A stretch of DNA of 64,000 nucleotides, taken from the NCBI RefSeq assembly GCF_900102525.1, contig NZ_FNBZ01000002.1, forward strand, positions 62,001-126,000, given 5' to 3'. This stretch comes from Allobosea robiniae. GTDB taxonomy: Bacteria > Pseudomonadota > Alphaproteobacteria > Rhizobiales > Beijerinckiaceae. The translations under genes were made by a program, and so were the position numbers. Under the pieces are notes generated by a model, which was not told where the DNA came from, made no database searches, and saw only the letters and a program-made list of their open reading frames with translations. Below are positions 19,229-28,447 of the stretch, piece by piece (positions within the stretch are counted from its first letter, which is position 1; each line of letters starts with the position of its first letter).

Positions 19229-20211
19229 GCGGCCACGGGCTCCGGATGATGGCAGGCGACCTGGCGCGCGCCGCCGGTCAGGCCGGGAGGCGCCAGAGCG
19301 CAATCGGCCATGGCGCGATGGCAGCGCGGGGCGAAGCTGCACCCCTTCGGCATCCGGAGAGGCGAGGGAACGGCGCCGCCGATCTCCGGCAGCCGCCCGG
19401 AAGCGTCGTCCTGCCAGCGGGCGGCCCTGAGGAGGCCTTGCGAATAGGGATGCGCCGGAGCCTGGAACAGCTCGGTCACGGGCGCCTCCTCGACCTTCCT
19501 GCCGGCATACATGACCGCGACACGGTCAGCGACCTCCCAGACAACGCCAAGATCGTGGGTGATCAGCAGCACCGCCATGCCGAGCTCGGTCTTGAGCCGT
19601 TCGATCAGCTTCAGGACCTGCGCCTGGATGGTGACGTCGAGAGCCGTCGTCGGCTCGTCCGCGATCAGCACCTTCGGCTCGCAGGCGAGGGCGATGGCGA
19701 TCATGACACGCTGTCGCATCCCGCCTGAGAGGTTATGCGGGTACTGATCATAGCGCTCGGCAGGAGACGGTATCCCGACGAGATCCAGCAATTCGATCGC
19801 CCGCCGGCGCGCGGCGCCGGCGGAGAGGCCGCGATGCAGCCGCAGCGATTCGGCGATCTGCCAGCCGATCGTGAAGACCGGGTTGAGCGCCATCATCGGG
19901 TCCTGGAAGATCATGCCGATGCCGCCGCCGCGCACCCCCCGCATCGCCTGCGCCGACAGGGACATCAGGTCCTGCCCCTCGAGCAGGACGCGGCCGCTCA
20001 CATGGCAGCGGCTGCGCATGGCGAGGAGGCCGATGATCGACATCGCGGCCGTGCTCTTGCCGCAGCCCGATTCCCCGACGATCGCCAGGGTCTCGCCGGC
20101 CGACAGTGTGAAGGACAGGCCGGAGACGGCCTTCACCGCACCGTGGCTCGTCGGAAACGTCACGCTGAGGTCCTCGACCGCGAGGACGGGGCGGGCGGCG
20201 GAATGCGTCAT
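19225..20211 (-). CDS. Oligopeptide ABC transporter ATP-binding protein (OppD/DppD type)
   Basis: A 328-residue ATPase paired with the OppF-like protein downstream. It has Walker [10 protein letters not shown], signature [12 protein letters not shown], Walker [15 protein letters not shown], and the C-terminal peptide-ATPase extension with [13 protein letters not shown]. Start and stop overlap the neighbouring genes by 4 bases on both sides (ATGA), indicating tight translational coupling in the operon. Confidence 0.94.
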   Translation of the reverse strand: MTHSAARPVLAVEDLSVTFPTSHGAVKAVSGLSFTLSAGETLAIVGESGCGKSTAAMSIIGLLAMRSRCHVSGRVLLEGQDLMSLSAQAMRGVRGGGIGMIFQDPMMALNPVFTIGWQIAESLRLHRGLSAGAARRRAIELLDLVGIPSPAERYDQYPHNLSGGMRQRVMIAIALACEPKVLIADEPTTALDVTIQAQVLKLIERLKTELGMAVLLITHDLGVVWEVADRVAVMYAGRKVEEAPVTELFQAPAHPYSQGLLRAARWQDDASGRLPEIGGAVPSPLRMPKGCSFAPRCHRAMADCALAPPGLTGGARQVACHHPEPVAA

Positions 20212-21044
20212 CGTTGCCGGAGCCTCGGATTGAGGGCGTCGTTGAGACCTTCCCCGACGAGGTTGATGCACAGCACGGTGATCAGGATCGCGAGGCCGGG
20301 AATCGCCGGCATCCACCAGGCTGTGCGCAGCACGGTGCGGCCGACGCCGATCATGTAGCCCCAGGAGATCAGGTCGGGATCGGCAAGGCCGAGGAAGGAA
20401 AGGCCCGATTCCGTCAGGATCGCCGTCGCGACGAGGAGACTGGACACGACGATGACCGGGGGAAGCGCGTTCGGCATGATCTGGCGGGTTGCGATTTCAA
20501 GGCCCGACATGCCCAGGGCCCTGCAGGCCTGAACATATTCGCGGTCGCGTTGTGCCATGAATTCGGCGCGTGCGAGGCGGGCCACCGGCGGCCATGAGAC
20601 GACGGCGATCGCGGCGGTGACGGTGACGATCGACGGGCCGAAGATGGCGATGATCACGACCGCGAGCACGAAGGACGGAATGGTCAGGAAGAAATCGGTC
20701 AGCCGCATCAGCACCGCATCGGTCCAGCCGCCGCGATAGCCCGCGAGCGCTCCGACGGTGACGCCGAGCACCGTCGCTCCGAAGCTCGCGACAAGGCCGA
20801 TCAGCAGCGAGACGCGGGCTCCTCCGATCAGCCCGGCCAGAATGTCCCGACCCGAGACGTCCGTGCCGAGAGGGAAGCGGGCCGAGGGAGGCTGCGAGGG
20901 CCGGCCGATCATGTCGTAGGGGTCGACAGGGTAGAGCGCCGGGCCGAAGATCGCTGCTGCCACGATCAGCAGGAGGAAGACAAGGCCGACCACGGCGGCC
21001 GCATTGAGGCTGAAGCGCCGCCAGAACTCCGCGAGAGCGCTCAT
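20208..21044 (-). CDS. Peptide ABC transporter permease (DppC type)
   Basis: A 278-residue permease with about six transmembrane helices. The DppC features are the GTDVSGRDILAGLIGGARVSLLIG entry and the ATPase-coupling EAA loop (YVQACRALGMSGLEIATRQIMPNALPP). The start ATG at 21044 overlaps the stop of the DppB gene by 4 bases. It forms the inner-membrane channel with the DppB partner. Confidence 0.94.
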   Translation of the reverse strand: MSALAEFWRRFSLNAAAVVGLVFLLLIVAAAIFGPALYPVDPYDMIGRPSQPPSARFPLGTDVSGRDILAGLIGGARVSLLIGLVASFGATVLGVTVGALAGYRGGWTDAVLMRLTDFFLTIPSFVLAVVIIAIFGPSIVTVTAAIAVVSWPPVARLARAEFMAQRDREYVQACRALGMSGLEIATRQIMPNALPPVIVVSSLLVATAILTESGLSFLGLADPDLISWGYMIGVGRTVLRTAWWMPAIPGLAILITVLCINLVGEGLNDALNPRLRQR

Positions 21045-22012
21045 TTCGCCATCCTCGGGTCGAGCACGCCATAGAGAAGATCGACGACGAGGTTCGCGGC
21101 GACGACCAGGATCGACGAGATGAACAGGATGCCGAGCAGCAGGTTCAAGTCGCGCTGCTGGAGCGCATCGAAGAGGAGACGCCCAAGCCCGGGCCAGCCG
21201 AACACCGTCTCGACCAGGATCGAGCCGCCGAGCATGTGCCCGATCTGCACGCCCGCCATGGTGACGACGGGCAGAAGCGCGTTGGCGGCGGCGTGGACGA
21301 AGCCGACCCGCGTTTCCGCCACGCCCTTGGCGCGGGCGGTGGTGACGAAGTCGTAGGTGTAAACCTCCAGCATCGAGGCCCGCATCAGGCGGGTGTATAG
21401 CGCGACGTAGAAGAGTCCGAGCGTCACCGCCGGCAGGACGAGGTGGCGGGCGATGTCGAGCACACGCAGCGGCCAGGAGATATCCTGTCCGATCGTCATC
21501 ATGCCGCCCGAGGGAAGGATGCCCAGCGTCACCGAGAAGAACACGATCAGCATGAGGCCGAGCCAGAATTGCGGCGTCGCATAGGCCAGCAGCGCCAGCA
21601 CCGAGATGATGCTGTCCAGCCATTTCCGGTGCCGCATCGCGGCGATGGTTCCAAAGAGCATGCCGAGCAGCGTCGCGACGAGGATCGCTGTCATCATCAG
21701 CAGGACGGTCGCCGGGGCGCGCTCTGCGATCAGCGAGAGGACCGGTCGCTGCTGCACATGCGACACGCCCAGGTCGAAGGTGAGGAGCTTGCCGAGATAG
21801 ATGAAGAACTGCTGCCAGAGCGGTCGGTCGAGCCCGAAGGAACGGCGCAGCTCCTCGACGAATTCGGTCGTCGCTCCGCCCGATTGCGCGGCGATGATGT
21901 CCGCCGCATCGCCGGGCGCCATGTGCAGCAGGGCGAAGTTGAGAACGGCGATGCCCAGCACGCTCGGAATAACGACGGCGGCGCGCCTGCCGATGAACAA
22001 CAGGGATTTCAT
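21041..22012 (-). CDS. Peptide ABC transporter permease (DppB type)
   Basis: A 323-residue permease with six transmembrane helices. The N-terminal helix is followed by the long periplasmic segment typical of DppB (LRRSFGLDRPLWQQFFIYLGKLLTFDLG). The coupling loop is FVTTARAKGVAETRVGFVHAAANALLPV. It is encoded 25 bases after the binding-protein gene and is the partner of the DppC-type permease. Confidence 0.94.
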   Translation of the reverse strand: MKSLLFIGRRAAVVIPSVLGIAVLNFALLHMAPGDAADIIAAQSGGATTEFVEELRRSFGLDRPLWQQFFIYLGKLLTFDLGVSHVQQRPVLSLIAERAPATVLLMMTAILVATLLGMLFGTIAAMRHRKWLDSIISVLALLAYATPQFWLGLMLIVFFSVTLGILPSGGMMTIGQDISWPLRVLDIARHLVLPAVTLGLFYVALYTRLMRASMLEVYTYDFVTTARAKGVAETRVGFVHAAANALLPVVTMAGVQIGHMLGGSILVETVFGWPGLGRLLFDALQQRDLNLLLGILFISSILVVAANLVVDLLYGVLDPRMAK

Positions 22013-22037
22013 CGCGCTCTCCCGCCCCGCCTCACCG

Positions 22038-23654
22038 TCATTCCTTCCAGACGGCGTCCCAGGGCGAGTACATCGAAATGCCGTTGGTGATCAGGCCGTG
22101 GACCTTCTTGTTCCAGACATGGGTGTAGGCGGGTTCCATCAGGAAGATCACCGGCAGCTCGTCGTGCAGGATCTTCTGGAGCGCGTCGAACTGCTTGCGC
22201 CGGGCGGCCGGGTCGGTCTCGTGCGCCGACTTCGCGAAAAGCTCGTCGACCTTCGGGTTGCTGTAGCCCATCGAGTTGGTGAAGGTCGCGCCCTTCTTGA
22301 TGAAGCCCGACCCGAAGGTACGCTCGACGCCGATCGAGGGGTCCGAATAGTTGTGCGAGAAGGTGCTGGTGAGGTTGAAGTTCCAGTCCGTGTAGATCGT
22401 CTTCAGCCAGCCGCCGAGATCGGCGCTTCGCGTTTCGACCTGGATGCCGATCTTGCCCAGTTCCTGGCGGATATATTCGGCGAGGCGGACATAGTTCTCG
22501 CCATAGGGCAGGAAATTCTGGCTCAGCTTGAAACGGACATTGCCGGCGCCCTTCGGATAGCCCGCCTCATCGAGCAGCTTGCCGGCCTTTGCCGGATTGT
22601 ACTCGTATTGGGGCAGTGACTTGTTGAAGAAGGCGCCCGCGCTGACGATCGGGCCTCGGGCCGGCTTACCCTGGCCGTACCAGATCACGTCGGCGATACG
22701 CTCGCGATTGAGCGCCATGCTGATCGCCTGGCGGACCTTGAGGTCCTGCAGCGGCTTCTCGCGCAGATTCAGTTCGAGCCACAGGTTGGGGCCGAGCGCC
22801 TCGCTGCCAGCCTGCGAGGCTTCGAGCTTCGGAGAGGCCGAGAGGCGCTGTACCTCCGCCTCCGGCAGGCCGCTCATCGGGGCGAGATCGACCTCGCCGG
22901 TCTCGACGGCGATGGCGCGGGCGGCGCCGTCCGGGATCATGCGCACGATGATGCCGTCGAGGCAGGGAAAGCCGGAGCGCCAGTAGTCCTTGTTGCGTTC
23001 GAGCGCGATATGGCTGCCCTTCTGCCACTCCTTGAAGCGGAAGGGGCCCGTGCCGATCGGCTTCTGCATCACCTCCGCGCCGCGGACGGCGGCGGCCGTG
23101 CCCATATCGATGCCGGCGAAGGCATGCGCCGGCAGGATCGGTGTCTCACCGGCCTGGAACACGTTCATGAAGAAGGGGACCGGGCGCTTCAGCGTGAAGA
23201 CGACGGTGAGCGAGTCCGGCGTGGCGACGCCTTCGAGATCGCCGAAATAGACATGGCCGCGCGAATGATAGGGCTTGACGATCTTTTCGACCGAGAATTT
23301 CACGTCCTCGGCCGTGAAGGGCTTGCCGTCATGCCATTTCACGTTGGGGCGGAGCTTGAAGGTATAGGTCTTCTTGTCCTCGGAGACCGTCCATGACTCC
23401 GCCAGGCCGGGCTTCGGTTCGAGCGAGGGTCCCTCATAGTTGAGCAACCCCTCGAACATCTTCGTCGCCACCAGCGCGACGGGGACCGCCGAGGTCGCGA
23501 TCGTGGACAGCGCGCTCGGCTCCAGGCTGTAGGCGTAGGTCAGCGTACCTCCCGCTTTCGGGCAGCTTTGCGCCTGGGCGGCGGTTGCAAACAGCGCCAT
23601 GGCCGGAGCCGCCAGAAGCATGGCCCTGAGGGTCTTGAGGGTCTTGGAGTTCAT
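22038..23654 (-). CDS. Peptide ABC transporter substrate-binding protein (SBP family 5)
   Basis: A 538-residue periplasmic binding protein of family 5 (DppA/OppA-like). A Sec signal peptide covers residues 1-28 (cleavage near AAQAQS). The family signature AESWTVSEDKKTYTFKLRPNVKWHDGKPFTAEDV follows near residue 90. The start at 23654 was chosen for the signal peptide and GAGAGG upstream. It is the second gene of the operon, 43 bases after the M20 peptidase stop, and delivers the substrate to the permease pair. Confidence 0.93.
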   Translation of the reverse strand: MNSKTLKTLRAMLLAAPAMALFATAAQAQSCPKAGGTLTYAYSLEPSALSTIATSAVPVALVATKMFEGLLNYEGPSLEPKPGLAESWTVSEDKKTYTFKLRPNVKWHDGKPFTAEDVKFSVEKIVKPYHSRGHVYFGDLEGVATPDSLTVVFTLKRPVPFFMNVFQAGETPILPAHAFAGIDMGTAAAVRGAEVMQKPIGTGPFRFKEWQKGSHIALERNKDYWRSGFPCLDGIIVRMIPDGAARAIAVETGEVDLAPMSGLPEAEVQRLSASPKLEASQAGSEALGPNLWLELNLREKPLQDLKVRQAISMALNRERIADVIWYGQGKPARGPIVSAGAFFNKSLPQYEYNPAKAGKLLDEAGYPKGAGNVRFKLSQNFLPYGENYVRLAEYIRQELGKIGIQVETRSADLGGWLKTIYTDWNFNLTSTFSHNYSDPSIGVERTFGSGFIKKGATFTNSMGYSNPKVDELFAKSAHETDPAARRKQFDALQKILHDELPVIFLMEPAYTHVWNKKVHGLITNGISMYSPWDAVWKE

Positions 23655-23697
23655 GCTCGGAGCCTCTCGTCTGGCGGTGCTGGCCGGCTGCAGGGTC

Positions 23698-25074
23698 TCA
23701 GGCGATGCCACACCATTCTGCAATGAAAACAATGAGGTGCTCGATCGCGGCTTCGTAGTCCGCAATCGGGATGTATTCGTCGGGCTTGTGCGCCTGGGCG
23801 ATGCTGCCCGGCCCGAAGACGATGCTGGGGATGCCGCCCTGGTTCACCAGATGGCGCATGTCGCAGCAGAAATGACCCTGATAGGGGCTGCCGTCGCCGC
23901 CACGGCCGGCCAGGACCGCGCCCATCACCCGGGCGATCTCGATATCGCTGGCTTGAGCGGTGGCATCGTCATGATGCAGGAATTCGAGCCTGGCGGGATG
24001 GCGCAGGAGGCGCGGATCGCTGCGATTGGCCTGCGCGATCGCTTCGCGGAATGCGGCCATCACCTCCGTCACGCTGCCGAGCGAGGGGGCGAAATAGGCG
24101 CCGCCCTTGAGCTGGGCTTCCGCGGCTGTCGCGGTTTCGTAATGACCGCCCGAGACCCGCCCGATCGTCAGGGCGAAGGGGGCCTTCTGGCCCTGGGGCG
24201 TGCCGGTATTGTAGCGCGCCTCCAGCGCAAGCAGCGCCTCGATGACGGGAGGGAGCGCATCGATGGCGCCGAGGCCTTCGAGCTCTGTGCCGTTCCAGCG
24301 CGCGCCCGGAGAGCGCGGCACGCCGGTCAGCGAGACCTGCCAGTAGAGACCGCCCGGATGCGAAATCGCGATCGTGTTGCTGGTCGGCTCCAGGATCACG
24401 GCTGCATCGGCCTGGAAGCCGCGCCGGACGAGGTCGAGCGTCCCGTTGCCGGCATGCTCCTCGTTGACGACGCATTGCAGGCTGACGTCGCCGCGCAGAC
24501 GGATGCCGGCCTCGCGCAGATAGGTGATGGCCATCAGCGCCGCCATGACGCCGCCCTTCATGTCCGAGGCGCCGCGGCCATACATCAGGCCATCCGCGAT
24601 CTCGGCACCGAAGGGATCCCGCGTCCAGCCGGCGCGCGGCTCGATCGTCACCGTGTCGACATGTCCGTTCAGGATCAGCGAGCGGCCGCGGCCCTCCCCA
24701 CGCCAGGTGCCGACGAGATTGGGCCGTCCGTCGTAATTCAGGACCGTTTCGAGGCCGCTCGCCTGGAGAGCCTCGAAGGTCGGCAGTTCGGCATAGGGCA
24801 GGATGAGGTCGTGCTGCCAATGGGTGGGGTACTGTGCGACGTCTGGATGTGCGGCGAACATGGCCGCCACGTCGGGCTCCGCGTCGTGGATGTCCGCCCC
24901 CGCCTGCCGCAGCAATTCGCGCATGTAGTCCTGGCCCGGCCCCTCTTCCCCTGTCAACGACGGGGTCGAGACGAAATCCGCCAGGTGTCGGACGCTACGG
25001 TCGCGTTGCGCCCGCGCTGCGGCAAGCGCTTTGTCGAGCTGGGAGTGAAGCTGGGCGAGGTCTGAAGCGAGCAT
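23698..25074 (-). CDS. M20 family metallopeptidase (ArgE/DapE-like deacylase)
   Basis: A 458-residue M20 zinc hydrolase. Metal-site motifs are LILNGHVDTV, GRGASDMKGG (bridging Asp), CVVNEEHAGNG (catalytic and ligand Glu) and ILEPT. The family includes acetylornithine deacetylase, succinyl-diaminopimelate desuccinylase and N-acyl or dipeptide hydrolases. No signal peptide is seen, so it is cytoplasmic. As the first gene of a peptide-importer operon, it probably cleaves the imported N-acyl amino acid or dipeptide. The divergent LysR gene lies 86 bases away. Confidence 0.9.
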   Translation of the reverse strand: MLASDLAQLHSQLDKALAAARAQRDRSVRHLADFVSTPSLTGEEGPGQDYMRELLRQAGADIHDAEPDVAAMFAAHPDVAQYPTHWQHDLILPYAELPTFEALQASGLETVLNYDGRPNLVGTWRGEGRGRSLILNGHVDTVTIEPRAGWTRDPFGAEIADGLMYGRGASDMKGGVMAALMAITYLREAGIRLRGDVSLQCVVNEEHAGNGTLDLVRRGFQADAAVILEPTSNTIAISHPGGLYWQVSLTGVPRSPGARWNGTELEGLGAIDALPPVIEALLALEARYNTGTPQGQKAPFALTIGRVSGGHYETATAAEAQLKGGAYFAPSLGSVTEVMAAFREAIAQANRSDPRLLRHPARLEFLHHDDATAQASDIEIARVMGAVLAGRGGDGSPYQGHFCCDMRHLVNQGGIPSIVFGPGSIAQAHKPDEYIPIADYEAAIEHLIVFIAEWCGIA

Positions 25075-25109
25075 GTCGAGAAGATGTTGACATTGCTGCT
25101 ATAAGCCAA

Positions 25110-25145
25110 ATTAGAAATGCTGAGAGCTATTCAAGAAAATCTAAT
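25110..25145. promoter_or_regulatory. Possible LysR operator between M20 and LysR genes
   Basis: ATTAGA (25110-25115) and TCTAAT (25140-25145) form an inverted repeat in the 86-base divergent space, which is AT-rich. The spacing of about 30 bases is long for one LysR box, so it may mark two half-sites. Weak evidence. Confidence 0.3.
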
Positions 25146-25160
25146 ATCCGAGACGAGCAC

Positions 25161-26060
25161 ATGATCTACACGCAGATCCGGGCATTCGATGCGGTGGCGC
25201 GCGAGGGCAGCTTTTCGCGGGCCGCGGATGTCCTGAACCTGACGCAGCCCGCGCTGACGCTGCAGGTGAAGGCCCTCGAAGCCCGCCACGGCCTGAAGCT
25301 GCTGCATCGCGACGGGCGCGGCGTGAAGCTGACGGAGGCCGGCGAACGGCTGTTCACCCTGTCCCGGCAGCTCGCGAGCCTTGAAGAGCTGATCGACGAT
25401 ACGCTGACGACATCGAGCGAAGTCCAGCGGGGCGAGCTCCGGCTGGCCGTCGATGGCCCCCATATCGTGATGGGCCTCTTTGCCCAGTTCCTGGCGCGGC
25501 ACCCTCAGGTGCGGCTCTCCGTCTCGATGGGAAACACGCAGGTCGTGCGGCAGCGCCTGCTCGACCGACATGTCGATGTCGGCATCCTGCCGCTGATCGC
25601 CGACCATCCGCGCGTGCATGCGGTGCCGCTCTGGATCCATCGCGGCCTTCTAATCACGTCGCATGAGCACAGGCTGGCTGGCCGGAAGGTCGTTTCGCTG
25701 ACGGAGCTGGAGGGCGAGGCGATGATCGGGCGCGAGGACGGCTCGACCACGCAGGCGCTCGTTGATGCCGCTCTTGCCCGGCACGGCGTCAAGGCCCGCA
25801 AGGTGCTGGAGCTGGGCAGCCGCGAAGCGCTCGTCGAAGCTGTGGCGGTGGGGCTCGGCTGCGGGATCGTCTGGGAGCTGGAAGCCCTGGCCTCCAGCCG
25901 CGTCCGCGCCATCCCGATCGAAAACGACGAACTCACAACAACCGACTATATCGCCTGCCTGAAGAGCGAGCGTGAGCGCGCCATCGTCAAAGCCATCTTT
26001 GCCGAGGCGGCGCGAATGCCGGGCGACCGGCACGACATCGCCGCCCTGGGGCGAGGTTGA
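25161..26060 (+). CDS. LysR family transcriptional regulator
   Basis: A 299-residue LysR regulator. The winged helix lies at residues about 2-60 (TQIRAFDAVAREGSFSRAADVLNLTQPALTLQVKALEARHGLKLLHR) and the effector domain from about residue 88. The start is the ATG at 25161, where the helix-turn-helix begins at its normal distance. It is divergent from the M20 peptidase/peptide importer operon and most likely regulates it. Confidence 0.92.
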   Translation: MIYTQIRAFDAVAREGSFSRAADVLNLTQPALTLQVKALEARHGLKLLHRDGRGVKLTEAGERLFTLSRQLASLEELIDDTLTTSSEVQRGELRLAVDGPHIVMGLFAQFLARHPQVRLSVSMGNTQVVRQRLLDRHVDVGILPLIADHPRVHAVPLWIHRGLLITSHEHRLAGRKVVSLTELEGEAMIGREDGSTTQALVDAALARHGVKARKVLELGSREALVEAVAVGLGCGIVWELEALASSRVRAIPIENDELTTTDYIACLKSERERAIVKAIFAEAARMPGDRHDIAALGRG

Positions 26061-26080
26061 CGCTGCGGTCGGGCCTCGCA

Positions 26081-26224
26081 TCAAAAATCGAGTTTGACGT
26101 AAAATTCGAAGCCTCCCCACGGCTGACGGTCGTTGCTGTGAGAATCCTCCCGGTTGCTCGGCGCCACCTCCAGACATTGGTCCGCCAGCCTGATGCGGAC
26201 ATCCAAACGAGCGTGCCTTGAGAG
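26081..26224 (-). pseudogene. Remnant: last codons of an outer-membrane barrel protein
   Basis: The minus strand reads about 47 codons ending WGGFEFYVKLDF and a stop. An aromatic-rich final strand ending in Phe is the outer-membrane sorting signal of beta-barrel proteins. An in-frame stop precedes the fragment, and the sequence upstream changes into the acylphosphatase region, so the body of the gene is gone. It could be a porin or a similar barrel; the exact family cannot be told. Confidence 0.4.
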
Positions 26225-26285
26225 TGGTCAAGACTGGGTGTTAGAATTCGTGGAGCAATTTCTTGACGGAAAAGCGCGGGATCGA

Positions 26286-26609
26286 ATGGAGCTGCACATC
26301 AGCATTTCCGGACGGGTCCAGGGAGTTGGCTACCGGCAATGGTTCCGCGGCCGCGCGCTCACAGCAGGCGTAAGCGGTTGGGTGCGGAACTGCTTAGACG
26401 GCACCGTGGAAGCAGCGCTTTACGGTCCAGCCGAAAGTGTCGAGCGATTAGTTCTTGAGGCGCGGCAAGGTCCCCGCGGCGCAGATGTCGAGGACGTTCG
26501 TCGCCTAGAAGCAGCACCGCCGCGGTTGGATGGAGGCGGCCAGACCTTCTTCATTGCCGCGACCGATAGCTGTCCACGACAAGGGCGCGATACTCTTCAT
26601 TCGCCGTAG
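26286..26609 (+). CDS. acyP: Acylphosphatase
   Basis: A 107-residue protein. The acylphosphatase signature GRVQGVGYRQWF (phosphate-binding loop and catalytic Arg) and the WVRNCLDGTVEAALYG strand with the catalytic Asn are both intact. Such enzymes hydrolyse the carboxyl-phosphate bond of acyl phosphates. The first 90 residues match the family; the last 15 or so are extra. It stands alone in a zone of gene remnants, and its codon use looks less biased than the core genes, consistent with recent acquisition. Confidence 0.88.
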   Translation: MELHISISGRVQGVGYRQWFRGRALTAGVSGWVRNCLDGTVEAALYGPAESVERLVLEARQGPRGADVEDVRRLEAAPPRLDGGGQTFFIAATDSCPRQGRDTLHSP

Positions 26610-26674
26610 CCAGACGTCCTTGAAGTCCGGAGAGTTCGAGGAATTCGCCGGCCCTGCAGGGCAGGGCCTCAATG

Positions 26675-26946
26675 CGCCACTTCCGGACATTGGGTCACCG
26701 CCGGAAAGCGGACGTTGGCCCTCTGCTCAGGCAACGTCTGTTAGCGACCCAACCCGGACCTTGAGCTGATCCGCTGTCGGGCTATCCGGCTTGCGTCACG
26801 AGCCGCGAGACTGCCTCAACCCCAATCCCATTCTGACTGAGCCAAGCGGGCCCGTAGGGAACGTAGCCAAACGGCGAACCCGTTGGTGACGAAATTATCT
26901 CTGATCAGGTCGCGGTCTTGTGGTGAAGCATCGAAGTCAGCGAACC
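26675..26946 (+). repeat. Duplicated segment, full copy, part 1
   Basis: These 272 bases recur at 35986-36257 in the same orientation, with about five differences by eye. The segment runs from intergenic DNA into the 3' end of the SRPBCC gene. Together with 27784-28008 it is the parent of the shortened copy at 35986-36480. Confidence 0.95.
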
Positions 26947-27268
26947 ACTCAATAAAAGATTTGTTTCCATCTACAATGGGAGTGACCCGCAACGTCGCGA
27001 TATAGTTCTCCGCATTCGCGGGCATTCCACTTAAGAGTCCGTAGCTGTAGGAGTGCTCACGATCCGAATGGGTCAGCAAAATCTGACGCATCGTACGGTC
27101 AGTCATTTCAATCCGTCGAACTGCTCCAACTTGATCACCGGGGCGGCCATCTTCAATCTTGGTGACGCTCGGGACGACAGTCCAATCATAATCACCAAAG
27201 GAGCGGATCGCCTGCCAAACCTTATCGGCAGATTCCGCGAAAACGGTACTATAGTATGCCTTTGCCAT
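26816..27268 (-). CDS. SRPBCC family protein (polyketide cyclase/START-like)
   Basis: A 150-residue protein with the START/Bet v1-like pattern: KAYYSTVFAESADKVWQAIRSFGDYDWTVVPSV at the N-terminus and an aromatic helix at the C-terminus (FVTNGFAVWLRSLRARL). Such proteins bind hydrophobic ligands in a deep cavity, and many have no known reaction. The start at 27268 gives the normal fold start. It lies downstream of the ECF sigma gene on the same strand, about 240 bases away, and could belong to its regulon. Its 3' third is duplicated at 36121-36257. Confidence 0.82.
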   Translation of the reverse strand: MAKAYYSTVFAESADKVWQAIRSFGDYDWTVVPSVTKIEDGRPGDQVGAVRRIEMTDRTMRQILLTHSDREHSYSYGLLSGMPANAENYIATLRVTPIVDGNKSFIEWFADFDASPQDRDLIRDNFVTNGFAVWLRSLRARLAQSEWDWG

Positions 27269-27505
27269 GAGGCTGGCCTCGCTGGATGTCCACAAGGCCG
27301 TAAGATGGAATAGCATGCAGAACGGAGCGAGCCGATTTCTGCCCGCGTGGCTGGCAGGTCGTTGACCTTCAGGTCAGCACCCCACCCAAGCCGGTCATTC
27401 TCAGAGCGGCGGATGTTGGAGGCCGCTGTGCGCCAACAGCCAAAGTTGGCTCCCTGCCCGGGAGCGGACATTCAAGAAGGCAACCGATCCGCGGCCGCGC
27501 GGCGG

Positions 27506-28411
27506 CTATTGGCTTGCCCGCACAGACTGAGATGGCTCGTCCGGCAGCATTGCTAGATCGAGCCGTGCAAGGCGTTCTGGATCCGCCAGCGCTCGTATCT
27601 CGACGATCTTTCCATGCTTGAACGAGAGATGAAAAACGGCACGCGTCCGCTCGTCGGGCGCTATGATAAAACCAAAGCCTCCACCCACGAGCGCTGGCAT
27701 CGCGGCCACTGCGCGACCTTTGAAGGCTTCCGCCACCGCATTGGCACCCTGAATTTCAGGAACAGAACCGAGCCGTATGGTTTCCTTGTCGGCCCGGAAA
27801 ACGACATCTGGATCGAGCACTGAGAGAAGCGCGTCGAAGTCGCCGCCCCGCGCCGCCTCGAGAAAGGCTTCAACCAGTTTCCGCTGCTTGGCTCGAACGG
27901 TATTTTCAAAGATGGGCGGACCTTGCACGCGGCGGCGCGCGCGACTTGCGAGTTGGCGCGTTGCCTCGACGGAGCGGCCAACGACGGGAGCGATCCCCTC
28001 ATAGGATACGGCAAAGACGTCGTGCAAAACGAACGCCAGCCGCTCAGCCGGAGCCAGTTTCTCAATCACGACAAACAGAGCAAGGCCGATCGAATCCGTT
28101 GCTGCGATTTGATCCTCTGGGCTTCGGGCTTCTTCGTGGATGACGACGGAGCTGAATTCGACCCCGTCGAGCGGCTCTTCAAGGCGCGCCTTGCGCGATC
28201 TCAGCATGTCGAGACAGATCCGGCCGATGGTGGTGGTCAACCAGCCACCCAAATTGGCAATCTTTCCCACTTCCACCTTGGAAAGGCGCAGCCAGGTTTC
28301 CTGGACCGCGTCCTCTGCATCGCTCAGCGAGCCGAGTATCCGGCAGGCTACCGCACGCAGATGGGGGCGATTGACCTCGAACTGCTCCAGCGAAAATTTT
28401 TTCGCTTCCAT
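27506..28411 (-). CDS. ECF sigma factor with C-terminal SnoaL-like domain (SigJ/ECF41-related)
   Basis: A 301-residue protein. Sigma region 2 is at residues about 10-75 (LRAVACRILGSLSDAEDAVQETWLRLS) and region 4 at about 110-165 (LAPAERLAFVLHDVFAVSYEGIAPVVGRSVEATRQLASRARRRV). A SnoaL-like domain follows from about residue 180. In ECF41 and related groups this tail tunes sigma activity in place of a separate anti-sigma factor. The usual WLPEP and DGGGK motifs of classical ECF41 are not seen, so it may belong to a sister group. A near-ideal ECF41 promoter lies 37 bases upstream, suggesting autoregulation. Confidence 0.9.
   Translation of the reverse strand: MEAKKFSLEQFEVNRPHLRAVACRILGSLSDAEDAVQETWLRLSKVEVGKIANLGGWLTTTIGRICLDMLRSRKARLEEPLDGVEFSSVVIHEEARSPEDQIAATDSIGLALFVVIEKLAPAERLAFVLHDVFAVSYEGIAPVVGRSVEATRQLASRARRRVQGPPIFENTVRAKQRKLVEAFLEAARGGDFDALLSVLDPDVVFRADKETIRLGSVPEIQGANAVAEAFKGRAVAAMPALVGGGFGFIIAPDERTRAVFHLSFKHGKIVEIRALADPERLARLDLAMLPDEPSQSVRASQ
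27784..28008 (+). repeat. Duplicated segment, full copy, part 2
   Basis: These 225 bases inside the sigma gene recur, identical by eye, at 36256-36480. In the second copy they are joined directly to part 1, with 837 bases missing between them. Confidence 0.95.
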
Positions 28412-28412
28412 C

Positions 28413-28439
28413 CGTCACATCTCCTCCACCCGTTCCGTC
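28413..28439 (+). promoter_or_regulatory. ECF41-like promoter for the VOC gene
   Basis: CGTCACA (28413-28419), a 16-base spacer and CGTC (28436-28439) match the published ECF41 consensus TGTCACA-N16-CGTC in all but one base. It fires rightward, toward the VOC gene that starts at 28546. The -35 element begins 2 bases from the sigma start codon. Confidence 0.5.
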
Positions 28440-28447
28440 ATGGGCAT

